Source of the DNA: Chionis minor
Lineage: Eukaryota; Chordata; Aves; Charadriiformes; Chionididae
NCBI GenBank assembly: GCA_013398295.1
Contig: VZSF01006848.1
Span: 277,870 to 341,869 of the forward strand
Reading direction: 5' to 3'
DNA: 64,000 nucleotides
A program made the position numbers and the translations under genes. Below, in pieces: positions 11,301-25,500 of this stretch. Numbering within the stretch: the stretch's first letter is position 1; each line of letters begins with the position of its first letter. Below the pieces are notes generated by a model, which was given only the letters and a program-made list of their open reading frames with translations, was not told where the DNA came from and ran no database searches.

Positions 11301-14300
11301 CAGCTGTTGCCTGACTTAAGGCTGTTGAATAACCTGTCTCTTACATTCCCATGATGCCTGCACTGGTACTGTAAATTCATTTCTCTTTGAGCTACAGTTT
11401 TACAAGTAGAACAGATTCTCGAACAGCAAAATCCATTTATTTTTCTCTTAATATTTCAGTTAAATAAATGTTGCAAGAGTGTAGATGTTGCTGTCATAAT
11501 CAGCTGAATGTTGTCTGCTGCTTGATTTTAGTTCTGACACAGTATCTTCAAGCTTATTTATCCTCATGTACAGCCCAACCGCCACCTGCCAGCCTCATCC
11601 TCCTCCCACCAGCACTATTCTGCTGGAAACCTGTGCTGGATTTCCCTTTCAACACTTAAGCAATGGGTTTTGTGTGCTGATAGTGGACAGGCTGAAAAAT
11701 GCCAAATGATCGTCACTGAGCATAACGAGAGGAGAATAAGCTCTAATAGTAGCAGATGGCATTTATGGCCCAGAATACGCTGTCCTTTGAATAATGATCC
11801 TTGGTGAGGAAAGCTTGATTTTGTTTTTCCATGCGTAAAAAGTTGATTTTTTTTTAAAATTTAAAAGCACAAGAAAATCTTATTATTTACCTGCATTCTG
11901 CTGGTTTTTTACCGATCATAATGGTTCCGTTTTTTAAAACATTCTCTGTGATATTCTCGTATGAATGTGATATCCATTACATTATTGTATGAACCAAAAA
12001 TATTTGTTATCATGAGTTTAAAGAGGTGTTATGCATATGCACATATGTACATACCTCTGCCCACACATTTATTACCAATGAGCATGTAATGATGCTTGGA
12101 CTAAAAATGGCCACTTCTCACTTGTCCGTTTCCACCGACCAGACCTTGATTTCCTTGTTTTGCTTAGTTTTGGGTCACAGTTTATTACGTGGGCTGGGTC
12201 AGTGCCCTGGAAGTGAAGGGTGAGACCGCTTGGTTTGCAAAAGCAGCTCCTGGAATTCCTGGCGATCCGAAGGTTATCTGGTTTTCCATGACATTTCTGC
12301 CAACTTTTAGCACAGACAGGAGTGAGAATGGAAATTAAATCCATCACAAATGAAATTAACTTTTGAGTTAACTTACTGGATAAACTTCATCGCTGGTCAA
12401 GACGGTGGCCTGTCCATGCCTGTCTCCTTTCCTTTGCCGCATCTTTGGGTAGGGGATTCTCTGTTTCGAGAGCATCCTCAGCTTCGGCACGTGGTGGGGA
12501 AGTGCCCTTCTGTGGGTCCTGAAGCACGTTAGGGATCCTGTGGTTTTATTGTGGACAATGCTCAGATTTGGAAAGTCTTTTGATTTTTACCTGACCTGGA
12601 CATGCTTAGCTCTTACTTTTTTGGATAGCGGTTTGTATATATATATCTCTTTGTATACATTTTACAATTTAATATAAAATGTAAATGATAAAATCCTTAT
12701 ACATTAAAAATCAGTCTAAATACTTACCTATACAGAAATATAAATCAGGAAATGAAGAACTATTTCAGGAAAAGAGAAAGGAAGAGTTAATTAATTTTAG
12801 ATTGCTTATTAGGTACATCACCGAAATACTACATTGCTTTATTATTTAGTTAAGGAAAAAGTGAGTAAATTAAAGTAAAGAATAAACAGTATTTCTTCCA
12901 TTAAGAAGGCTGCTATTCTGTGTATCAGAGATTTAACCAAAACATGAAAGTGTTTCTATAAACATCTCATGAAAAATAGTAGCATCTGTGGGTTTAGCAA
13001 GGTTTTTCTATTTATATTTGAGAATGGTTTGTGCCTTTTTACACAGAGCAAGACCTGCTGGAAAAAGCCTAGTCAATTTGTAGAGAAAATTATTGATTTT
13101 CCTGTAAGTTTAAGTGCACTGGCGTGGAAAGGATGGTCTTACTCTTCTAAAGCATTTTTGAAATGTGAACAGCGGTGGGCTTTGACCAGCCTGCATTTGT
13201 GTTTGCTCAGGACCCAGCACCCTGGAGGCAGAGTACTGGAGCAGTAGGAATAATACAAATTTAAAAATAGAACAAAAACTAATAACAGGAATAATATTGA
13301 GCTGCTGTATTGGAAATATAAAAACTATGTAGCGCCACGATGTCCAGACACCTTACAGAAAAGATGGGTGTTAGCCCCCTTGCTTTAAAGGAGAGACGAC
13401 CGAAACCCAGGAGGCTGGAGGGGCTTCCTTGAATTCCATGGTAGAACCAGGCTTATAAACCGACTCCGTGCATCCCAGTCCAGTGAGCTACCCTTGAAAC
13501 TGCTCTGGAGTAAGACAATGATGTTGGTGATTACTATGTTTTGATCTGAGAACGTAGTGGTAATGGGTTACATATCACTACACTATCATTTTGTGTAATG
13601 TTCCAAACATTTATAAATAATTCAAACTTCAGGTTGGATGTGGCACATCAAAGGGATCTTGTCACATCCCCTTGTCTTTTTACATCAAAGGAGCATCGGA
13701 GACAGCGCTGACATGTTATAGCCATTAAATAAAACGCAGCATTTTGAAGTGAATGGCATTTGAGTACCAGACTTTGGCTTATAATGAGAAAGTAAGAGCT
13801 TTACTAAGAAATCTGATTAGAGCACTGCCATCCCGAGGACAGTCAGAGGAGTGTATTGACACTGGAAACCTTTGTCATTTTAAAGACAGACTAAAGGCAG
13901 TTGTTGACAAGATGAAAGAAGCTTGTTGGGTGGAGAGGCCAGGGCTCTTCACTGTGACCATTCCTCTTAAATAACATGTAATTATTTTTAAAGACATATT
14001 ATCCGTGTCAGGTTATGCAGAAGTGGGAACCACTGCTTTCAGCGAAAGGAAACGGCATCCCAGACTCAAGTAGAAAACCAAAGCACACTCAAACTTCAGA
14101 CTTGGTTTTATTAAAATTTAAAGCTAGAGGTGTTTGAAGATATCTTTGACCTTCAAGCTCTTTTCTTAAATACGGGAACAACAGATGGTGCTGCTGAAAG
14201 TTTAAAGTTGCATGAATGAGCACATTTAGAGATTGATATGGTGCAGACAAATTCTAGAAACACTTGGGAAGGGTTCAGAAGTCAGAACTGTCCAGTAAAT

Positions 14301-16515
14301 TAAGAAAGCACCCAGCATGAACAGTGGCTGGCCATGGCACGTTGGCAAAACCCAGAAGTTTGTCATTAGTGACACAGGAAAGAAAACAAAGCTCATTCTG
14401 TGTGAGGATCCTAAACTACTATTGGCCTTTTTAAACTTGGAGAGTTGTGTTATAGGCAGGAACGCCAGCTTCCCTGGACTGCATATGAAGGAGGTGATGC
14501 AAATGAAAGCAACGTGGAGAACTCTATTAGTGAGTGAGAATACAATTGCTCCTGCCACAGGAGATTTGGAAGGTAACGTTTGCAATTTAAGGAGGTTTCA
14601 ATCAATCGATTACAAGGCTCGCTAGGAAGGAAATGCCATTTTCAGTGAAAGCTTAAGAGATACTCTGTTCAAACTGTCTGGATATTTTTAATGCGACATG
14701 ATTGCTTTTTTAGGTGTTGTAATAATTTTTGCAGGAAAGAAATGTAGATAAAAGATCTGCAGGGATCATTAGTTTAATCTATTGAAATGTACAGCGCTCC
14801 ACTGCCCTCTTTTGCCTTGTACCTGGAAGAGCAGCACAGTAATGTGCCATCACAGCAATGGGCACTTTTCTCTTCCAAGGCATGTACCTTTTGAAATGGC
14901 TTGCAGACCAGTGACAGACCATGAGTGATCCTTTGGGAATCTTCTCTTTCATGCTACAAATGGAAAAGTGCTGCAAATATGGCCTCTTCTTTTACATGCC
15001 TGAGGACCAAACATTCATCCTTCACTCCTGCAGATTTTCCACTTAATTCTTAAATGAGAATTAAAATTTGATCCCAGGTGGATTTGTTCAGAAGGTATTG
15101 CTACACAAAACATCTAATAGGGATCTTGGAGAAATGGAATTAAAAACTATATCAGGGCTTGCCCTCCACATGCATTCTGCTGGGAACCAGTACAGCCTTG
15201 TTAATATTGCCTCTGTAAGCTATTTTGCAAAGGAGAAAATCACTTTATTTGTTTATTATCTGCCTGTCTTGCTTATGAGGAAAAAAATGTGTTTAGAAAG
15301 TTCTGTGCTAGCCCTTCAAAATCTTCCTGTTTGTTCACAGGGCACACTTGAATAATTATGTTTATAGTTATCGTTCTGTTTTTCATGGCTGGCAATACCC
15401 TCTAGCACACTGAAAATTATTTTGGTTTTCCTACCATTTTGACGCTTAAATTTATGTAGAAAAAGAATAGCCTTGGGCTTATGTTGATGTCTTATTGTCT
15501 TGCCAAGATACTCCCTTTGCTTTTGCACAAGCGTCACTAACAGGGAAAACACATCTCTTGGAACAGTTTTTATCTGTTAGGGTCCTGCTAAGTCAGTAAA
15601 GGATAATAATGCATCAGGAACAAATGAATCCATCCAGGTAAACTTGGCTGTCCGCATTTTTACAGCTAGCACTTTCAGATTTCATTTTCATATTTTAAGG
15701 AGAAATGAGCTTTCATGCATTAATTATTTGTACAAAAATATAGGTGGATACATAGAGAAACATATGACAGAAAATGTTTATGGTTATGTGCTACGTGTAT
15801 CCTGTTATACCACTTAGCTGGAAATGACTAGACAGCGAATTACAAGATCTAGGTTTACAACAGCTAGCCAAGGTTCGCTTTTGATATGAGGAGGTCATAA
15901 TCTGAGGCTGTTTAACTTTTATTTCTGTTCTTGTCAATGACAACTCAATTGTTGCCATTGAAAATATCCACTGAAGTTTTTTCAACAGATACTTTCCCAA
16001 GCTAGTCACTAACAGCCTTTGAGAAGTTGATAACAGTCATATACCCATTAATATATTAAAGTGTGGGAGCAAGGGGGCTGGATAGAAGAAATCGAGAAGA
16101 GAGCTGGAGAGGCAAAAGAGCCTTGCACAGCTTGAGAGAGCTGTTCCAAGGAGGTGACAAAGCCAGGGAGATTCAGGGTGGACCATAAGAGCACAGAGGA
16201 GCGCTAGGACAAGGAAATTACACTGCTCAGCCCCTTTCGGTCCCTGCTCAGATCTACATTTGGCCCAGCTCCAGTGACTTCTCAGCATGTGTCTTAAGAT
16301 ACCTGCCTTCCTCCAGCAGACGCTATGGAGACTGAAGAAGGACCCCTGGCTGCAGCCCAGCTGAAGCTGTGGCACTGGATATGAACAGGCAGGAGTTATA
16401 ACCCAGGTGCCTGACAGGTGTGTGAAAGTTATCTCACACTTGGCAGCTTTATGATAACTAACATGTTGAGGTAAGAAACATCACAGAATTCACAGCAAAT
16501 AATCTATGATATGTT
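8313..16515. other. Non-coding; no gene seen
   Basis: This is AT-rich sequence with no recognisable gene or transposon. A short direct duplication (GTAGCGATCT twice) lies near 8451-8471. A TA-rich run is found near 12635-12720. The ORF at 13753-13974 (73 codons) has no domain and no convincing splice sites around it. Confidence 0.5.
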
Positions 16516-16565
16516 TTCCCTTCCCTTCCCTTCCCTTCCCTTCCCTTCCCTTCCCTTCCCTTCCC
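16516..16565 (+). repeat. (TTCCC)10 pentanucleotide microsatellite
   Basis: Ten perfect copies of TTCCC lie in a row, with T-rich flank on the left and a CTCC break on the right. The perfection of the array suggests recent length change and a polymorphic locus. Confidence 0.95.
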
Positions 16566-19500
16566 TCTCCCCTGTATGAAGCAATCATTGATGGTTTCCA
16601 GAAACGTCACCTGTAAACGCTGTCTCATTATGACATTTGGGCAGCTTGTGTACCAGCAACTGAAGCTCCCCATCATGGGTGTTTTACAAGATATTTGATG
16701 ACTGTTCTTTACCTAGCAACTTCCTACACTTGATAATATTTTTAGCTCTAAAAGTGTATAGTAGTAGCTGTGAAAATCTGACTTAATTAAGGTTACTATC
16801 AGGAAAGTACTAAAATGTTAGTATTTTGTGTTCTTATAATTTGTGAATTTGCATTGTTATAGATAATACTGCAATTCTTTTCTTTATCAGGCTCTACCTG
16901 TAATCTGCAAAGCAGTTGGATATTTGCTATCAACTCAGATTAGTCCAAGATTTCACTTTGAATTTTTCCATTATATTCTATTTCAGTGATCAAAATTTTC
17001 ACCTAGTATAGCCAAGTATTAGAGAGAAATATCTTCTGGATTGCTGTTATTCCACCAAATTATTATTTTTACATTAGAAACACACAATGTTTTGTGGGTG
17101 CAGCTGTGAAAAGATACAAAAGACAGTAGTTGTGCATGTTCCATTGAACTTCAAAGGAAATCGATACCAAAAAGTTGGGATACTTTAGGCATTCCAGTAC
17201 AGTAAAAGGACAGCAACAACAAATTTTTGATAATTCAAATGAGATGTTTATAGGGTCTAGCAAAAAGAATACAGAAGTGAGGTAATCTTGTAATAACAGA
17301 ACTACATAACAATTTTATCAGATTATCTAATTATTAAAAAAAAGGGGAAAAAAGACCTGCATATGATCTCTAGGCTCAAATGGCCTACATGTCAGAATCT
17401 GGTCTGATCTTTTACAATGAACTTGAAAAGTTTTAACCAGTTGGGAAGTGACTGAAGACAAACATCTGTATAGCTAGAGAGACAATAAAACTGTAAATAG
17501 ACAAGAGGGGTGTAGGGGAGAAATTATGCAATTCTTTAAGAAACTGAAGCAAGGAATCTCACCTTTACTATTCAGTAAATTGCATGTTTAGCTATGGTTA
17601 ATTACAAATGATAAAAAAGGATGTATTTGAGTATCTGAAGTATGAAAGGATGATGACCAGCACACATATGAATTTCCAGGGATAAAATCATATGAGAAAA
17701 CGTCACATTTTGCTGAGGAAAAAAAAAAATTTTAAAAGCTACTAGAGATGTACCATGTCTAGAGTGTAGTAAAATATTTGATATTGTGTCTCACAAAGCA
17801 CTGTATTGAAAAAGAGAAGATCGGTTTCGGTACAGTAAACATTTGTCCCAACATTGACAAACAGCTTACTGGAGGACTGTATAAAAGGTGGCAGGTGTTA
17901 GGATTTAGACAGGAACATTTTCAGTGAGATATATGAAAAGAAATTATAGGATATATCTCCTTTAACACCTCATGAGTGGTCTGCTTTGACTGCGATTCCT
18001 TTGGACAGGAACATCCTTGGTCTTGTATTTCACTGGTCTGTAGCAGACTTCCCTTGGCTACACAGGGGGAATAATAACTGTGTGTATTTTTGAAAATTCA
18101 CTTTCCTGATTTGCAAGATGTTGCTGCACAGGGCTTAGTTTAGGTTCATCTCTAAATAATGTTGAGAGAACTCTTCCATTGGATCTATTATGTTGCATTC
18201 ATAAAGGCTGAATTTTAGGAAGGCCACTTGGATCCTTTATTTTGAGTGAAGACAGGAGAGGTCTCTGTTCAGGATCTAATTTAGTTACTTTCGGTCAGCA
18301 TCTGGAAAGGTCTGTCACGCTCATCAGCTAAACAGGAAGCTTGTAGATCTTACTCTTTAGGCTAACCAAAGTCACATAAACAAGTCCTAGTCCTAGTCAG
18401 TTCCAACCTTCTCAAATTATATGTGGATGAAGTTTGGGCACTTGTCTCACCGCTGAGGTAACTAAAAGGGGCTGAGTTGTAAGAAGTTATTTGAATTTAG
18501 CATGAGAGGAGGGATTTTGCTCATTATTATTTGGAGAAATCTGGAAGCACACCAGCTACCTTCCTTAGCAAAAGGAAATTTTAAGCTACCTTAAAATGTA
18601 AAGTTTATCAACTCCTGAAGTTCAAGCAGAGTAGAAAATAAATGTTTCCAGGAAATCGATATCTCAAGCTGGTATAGTAGATTGGAGCAGAAGTCAAAGC
18701 TCTCCTCTGAAAGCGCTAAGTACAGCAGTCAGAAAGCCAGGCTGTTCCCACTGTCTAGTTCAGTTTCCATCCTTCAGCACCGAGGAAAAACCCAAGGATG
18801 AAAGGTGCAATGCCTGAGCTGTGACTCTATTGCGTGGCAGTGGTCCATTGCCAGCAGTTCCTCAGTGACCAAAGGGCCTCCAAAGACCAGCCTAACCAAA
18901 TGGCTGGTACCTTCCACCCAGGATGTGTCAACAGGAGCATCTCCCCACAGATCATGAGAAGAGCACAAAACTGACTTGGGGGCAGAAAAAGGTAATGCCC
19001 TAACCTCACTGTGTGACTTGGCAAACCAAAAAGATCCCCAAAGAGCTCTTTCATTCAAAAGGCTTTAATATCAACCCCAGAAGTCATGACCATAAACACA
19101 GCTTGCTGATAAGATAATAGTCTGGCACAGAAAAAACCCACAGACCAAGGTCTCCACGGCCTGGGCATCGTAACTCAGTGTCTGGAGTCTGCACAAGGCT
19201 GCTTCTTGAAGACACCGACAGTACCGTGATGATGGCCGCACACCTGAGGATCTGGCTGTCGTCAGGGTTTCTAGGCCAAGTATATTCCATCAGACTTGTT
19301 TGTGGAATAATATAAAAACTACAGAAGACTCAGCAACATAAATTTAAATATTAAATGTGTAGTCAAGCTGATTGGCGAGAAAGTAAAAATGCACTGAACA
19401 AGTCCTCTGCCTCAGTAGGTGCAAAGAACAGTGAGAGAGATGAGGTCTTTCAGGCTGTTTCCTCTTCAAAGGACGATGTTTAGCAGCTGAAAAACCATGG

Positions 19501-22500
19501 TGAGTGTCTGTGAAGGCAGTGGAACAAGCCCTGAGTTGCGTAGTACATAGTCTGAGCAGAGCGAGCAGAAGGCTGTCGGGAGCTGGCTGTGAGTCTGTGA
19601 CAGATTCTTCCTTCGTGCCTTGCTATTTCTGAAATAAAAATATAGAGGAAGGATAATTATGTTTTTTAACATGGGATAGACTAAGCAAGTCAACAGCTGA
19701 GTTGTTTCTGCTCTTCATATGTCTCTTTAACATACGGGGTAGATGACCTTTCTGACCATTTTGTCCATCGAAATAAAGATTTGCTTGTTACTAGTTTTAT
19801 GTGACAGGTAGGACTTGTGATTTCTGATTCTAGCAAGTAAGGATTTAGTAATGCTAGAAGTACTATTTTTATTTCATTTACTAATCTTCAGGAAAAAGAA
19901 TTTTCAAATTGGTGTTTTGCTGGAAAGGGAAGAAATTTTAAAAAAGGGTATTTTATTAATTGGAGAGAAACTTCTGTAAAAGCTTGTGATATGAACATAA
20001 TGGAGGATAAACCAGAACAAAATATACATACCCTGTGGTAAAAGACTTCAGTGCTAAGAGATGTATGTTTTCAAAGAATCTTATAAATAGGAATAAATCT
20101 TTATAATCATATAGTTTTATCTATTTCTTTATTTCACAAATTGTAATATCAATTTTCTTTTCCAATATTAATTTAATCTTTTTTTCCATACTCTCCCTTC
20201 TCCCTAGAGGAACACCAATGAATGCCAAGTTTTCTTCTGAGATGCATAAAAGTCCCATTGACTTTAGTGAGAGCTTAGTATCTACCCTCTGATGAGACAA
20301 TTTGGTCCTAAGAGGTGTCCAGTTAAAGAAGTGTCCACAGAAAGGTTCACTTCATAAAGGAGCTTTCATGAGAGTTGCCAGTGAACTGAGATGATTTTTT
20401 CCACCCAGTCACTACTTTGTTATTTCTGAAGCCCAGTGGTTTCACTGAATGTGTAACACTCATTAAAAAGCAACGTGCTAATCAGAGTACTCTTGTTTAA
20501 CGTTAGGTTTTCCTTTTTTATTACAGTACTAGCTGACATTTTACCTGACATTTTAGAAGACGGCTAGACATTTTTCAGTTTGGATCTTTTGTCATGCTGA
20601 ATGCATCTGAGTGCTCCATGGTTTTCACCAAAAAAATAAGGTGGCTTGTTGCAGCCCCTGTGATGAGGGAGACCCTGGGGCTCTGTGGAGCATTACTGAA
20701 GTCACTGGATCTCTGTGAAAATTCTGGTTCTGTCTTTTCAGTTTTCTTTGGATCATCTGCAAGTTTCTGAAAGCTGTGATAACACAATCGTAGCTTCAGA
20801 GCAGTGTGAGCAACCTTGGCGTGTATGGATCTAGATCTAAAAAAACTAGTAAAAAAGGAGAAACCCCAATAAATAAAAATGAGACAGCGATATAAAATTA
20901 TAATTAAAATGACTTGAATGACTAGCCTCTCTGTTGACAAAAACACATGGATAATTTAAAAGCGAAATTGCTGTAAGTACTGTGACAGTGATGACAACTG
21001 TCATGATTGTGTTTGATTAGATTGTGTTGCTCTTAAAACCCTTAACTTTGACTCCCTAATTACATCTGATTACATTAGCCACCCCATACTTTTCAGAAAA
21101 GCATTTGTGTAATGATCGGGATTGTACAAAAAAAAGTGGCATCTTATTCTACTGAAAGGTTCACAGACTAGCTAATAGATTTTTTTAAAAAATGCTCCAA
21201 ATACTAATTTTTAAAAATGCTATTGTTTTTGAGGCTAAACATGCTATTTTGAGCCAGGTGCCTGTTAAAATAAGTCGGGCTCGCCCAAGCCTGACATTCA
21301 GATGGTTTGGGGTGGCTTCTCCTGCCCAGCCCAGGCTGGTGGTGAGAGGCAGGAGCTGGGGGAGCCTCCAGAGGGAGATGCTGCCCAGCAAACTCACTGC
21401 CTTACCGGAGGGAATCCCGGTTCCCCGGAGCTTTCCCTGGGCTTCACCGGGCTCCTGGGGTTCAGCTCCAAGCCAGGCTTTAACTCCCAGCCCGGAGCGC
21501 TTGGCTCCGGCACTCCCGCCTTACCGGCATGTGTTGCTGCTGAATTTTAGCCCCTGCGCTTGCGTTGTCGCTGCTCCGAGTGCAGGGAGATAGGCAATTT
21601 CATGAGGCACTCGGCGCTGAAAAGGTTTCTGTGCTGTACAAAAGTGCTTACTTTTATGAAAACCCATCTTTAGCTGGCACTTCTTTGAAGTAGCTGAGTG
21701 GCTGGGTGAGACTCGGAGGGCAATGCCCGGGCTGCTCTGCAGCGCCTGAGCAGAACAAGAGCAGGAGATGCCCCAGCAGCAGTGGTGGCCCGCTGAGTGG
21801 TGGCCCGCTGAGGAGCACCTTCTATTTTTCAGGCCTGTGTGGCTGGGAACTTTTGCAATAGGTTATATTATCTGTTACTCTTCAGCGCTTCCTCAGGCCC
21901 AGGCGGCCTGCTGAAGTTCGGCTGGAAATCCGGGATATCACTTCCTACTTGGCAGTTTGGCAACACGCTGAAAATCCCACCATCGGCAATCGGCTTTTCA
22001 GTGTGAGCGTATCCCTGCTAACTACGCTGGCGCAGATAAGCTTGTTAAGCAATGCAGACTGACATTTGCTCCTGGAGAGAGCTGCCTTTATTTGGGAAAG
22101 TTATCAGATATTAGAATGATTCATCTGCTACTTCAGGCTAGCTGTTCAGTTTTCCTTCAAGTCAAATCAAACAGTTGCTGTTGGCATGAAAAACAGGGAA
22201 GGCAGGCAGAGTAAGAGAAAGGACACCTTATAATTAAAATCAGGCTTGATCTTATACCTTGCTTCATTATACTACTGAAGAAAATGGCAGGGTTTACTTC
22301 CAAATATTTAGACACTCCAAGCAATATTCAGCTGTAGCAACGCAAGTTTAGACTAAGCAAGAGCTAGTATTACAGCAGGAAAATTAGCTAAGCATTTTTA
22401 AGTGCTCTTAATCTTAAACGGCAACGTAATCTTTGAAGAAAATTCAGTGTGGGCCTCAAAAAAATGGACATCGGAATAGTCACGAAGTGGCAGCTGACCT

Positions 22501-25500
22501 GCAAGTGTGGTGTTGCCTAGCAATCCCTCACCATCAGGCAAATTGGGAAAGTGGGTTAGGGTGATTTACATCAGGGAGGAAATAAATGCTAATTTTCTCC
22601 AGAAGATTCTGGTTTCTGTGGTTATTAGGAAGCATATTAGCTCATAACCCCCTCTTCTTCCCTTTTTTCATTTTCTTTTTTAACAAGTTGAAAAGCATTT
22701 TGAAACAGGTCGTGAGTTGAAAGAAAAGCCTGTGAGAACGCAAGCGCATTTCCTTCCAGAAGACCAATTTAACAAACGGTTGATACGACCGGTACGTTTG
22801 GAGGGAAAGAATAATAAATAACACAAAGGCGATGTTATTTTAATGCTTCCGTGGAAGTTTTTGTAGCCACTTCGGCTTCAGGATCAGTTGCCAGAGTCCT
22901 GACCCTGCCATAGGGTCCCTGCAGGTGGGATGCTGAACTGCCCGGAGTCCGTCTGCTGCCAGGGGCTGTGCCAGCCCGGCTGAGCTCAGCCGCGGCACCC
23001 AGCCCTGAATCAACCAGCCATCTGGATTGACACGGATGAGACACAAAAAGCTCACACGCTCCATGGCTTGGGTCACTGGGGAGCTCTGGTGCCAACGCAA
23101 CGCGATGGAAAGGGAGTGGTTTGAATTTGGAGACTTGGTGGCAGAGGTTGAGAGTTGGATGGGGATAAGAGGCTTTTTTTCTCCCTCCTCCTGTTTTGAT
23201 GTCCGGTCCGCTTTTCATACCTCCATAGCAGCAGATAAGGAAGGGGGAGGCATTTTGCTTCACCCTGGTAGCCTTGTCCAGACAGAGCTCTTACTGGATG
23301 TGAGCAGTAAAGTGAAACTTTCTCTATCAGGCTTTCTGGTTATGCTGTAGAAGACACAAGATGCAACGATGCCTTCTGGTGTACTGTGTGGTTGATAGAA
23401 CATCTTTCCTCTGTACCTGGTAGAGGTGCTCTCTTTTGCTTTTCCTGGAGATTTTTCCTGTCTGTTACAAAGCACAAGAAGCAGAGCTGTAGTTCCATCC
23501 CCTCCCTGACCCTTCAAAACCAGGCAATTCTTGTGCTTCCAGAGTGTAGGGGATACAGGTGCACCAAGCCTTTTTGTGTAAAATGCATGAATTCCCTGTA
23601 CTCCCTCCTACTTAGGTCTGCACAAAGCTCAAGCCCAGACCGAGTTCTCGCTCCCAAAGGTTTCTGTATAGAATTGATGTTGCACCTTTGTAAGTTGAGC
23701 CTGTAGCACCCCAGAAATACATCCACCCAACTGAGAGGTGCAGCATGTTTGCTACGGGTGACACATGAGCTGCTGCATAGAAGGATCTTGAGAAGTGAAG
23801 CGTAGTATAGGTTAGAGTAGGTGGAATATTCAGAACTGTAATATGTATATTGTATGGTGGATTTCCACGGAAGGTATTGCCAAATGTAGTAGCTGCCAGT
23901 AGAAAATAAGCAGAGTAGCTGTCCATTGGCTGCTTATTTTAGCACATGGTCAAAGAGTGAAAAGAATTTAATACCTCTATCGCTTAATCTGGAACTCTGA
24001 CATTTCTATAGCCGATGACAAATGATTTTCCAGGCACATTTCTGAGTTTATTTAAACTGAGAGGTAGCTATTCTTTTTTTGAAATGTCAGAATGCTTGTC
24101 TGAGGAATACAGATACTCCTCTTCTGTAAGTGGCATTAAGTATGTGAGAACAGGACACACAGGGTCAAATACAGACCCCTTTGTGCAATAAACAACTCCC
24201 GAGTCATAAATCATCTCTTTATATAAGTATCCAAAAAGTTTTCAGCATGTTTTTGTCTTCACCTTTTAACACAGGCGATAGTACTTCTGCTTGCTAGGCA
24301 ACTGAGTTTTGCTCATCTCTTGAGAGGTTAAAACGAAATAGCAGTGATTTTTTACCACTGCTTCAGAGGACTGCAGAAAGAAAAGATATTTAATCAGAAT
24401 GCATAGCTTCAGGGAATTACCAACTGCTATTATGAAAATAACTGAAAATATTTCAGAATCCCCCACCGTTACAAGTGGGCCTGCTTGCCAGTGTGCCATT
24501 TTAATGATAATTTCAAGACGAGACAAAGCCTGACAACATGTATCATGACCGGGAAATCTGAGCTGCATCCAGAGAGAGCAATTTCAGGCAGGAAGCAGTG
24601 GGAGACTTTCACAGTTCCTTTCAGATAAGAAATGTAAGCAACATAGAAATGTTGAAAATAAATTAAAATGCAACGTAAAACCTTCTCTGCTAAGTAAGGT
24701 AGTGAAGAAAATCCCCCACAAAATGTACCTAAAACTTGCTGTGGACATGTGTTTTCCACTGTCATCACTGCAGCTTCCTGTGACTTTGATAATAAAAACC
24801 AGAACCAAACGCTATTAATGATTTAGTAGCACTGAGTGAAGTGACTGTGTGTGTGTTTTATAAATATTTGCCTTTTGTCTTTATTAAGACAGATCCTGCT
24901 AAGCTGCCAAAATCATTGATTTCAGGGGGGAGGGCAGGCTTCTCTTCCATCCCCAAGTAACAGGGAGAAAATGAACTTCCTTACATATAAGCAATAATAA
25001 AACATTTTGACCCAAAGATCCTACAAAGTCTGATCGTATTCCCGTCTTCATACAGACTTTGCTTTTGCAGGGCGCTCTGCAGGCTTCACATTCTCAGATG
25101 AACTGTGCAAAACTGCATCTGTGTATCTGCCTACCAGCAAGTGCTCCCTGAAGAGCCGTGAAGACCCTGGTGGTGTTTGCACGGGCACCCCCTTAGCTCG
25201 CACGCCTCGTCCGTGCCCTCAGTGCCCAATTCATGGCCATGATCTGCTTCCTGCCGCTCTCGGCTGGAGCGCCGGGCAGGTTGGTCGGGGCCGCAGAAGC
25301 AGGCGGCTGGCTCCGGGGCTCTGCGCTCGCCGTTCCCTGCCTTCATCAAGACAGCAGCCATCACCCAAGGTCATTAGCTCCTTGTCCTTCCCCAGCCTGG
25401 AAAAGGCACCTTACGGAGCAAGATGTGCCGTTGAACCGAAGTGAGAAGGCGGACAACGAAGTGCGGAGTGTTCCTGGCTGTGCCGAAAACATTTTACTTG

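Noticed and set aside
13753..13974. 73-codon ORF with protein-like composition
   Set aside because: No recognisable family, no good acceptor or donor nearby, and no start context support.
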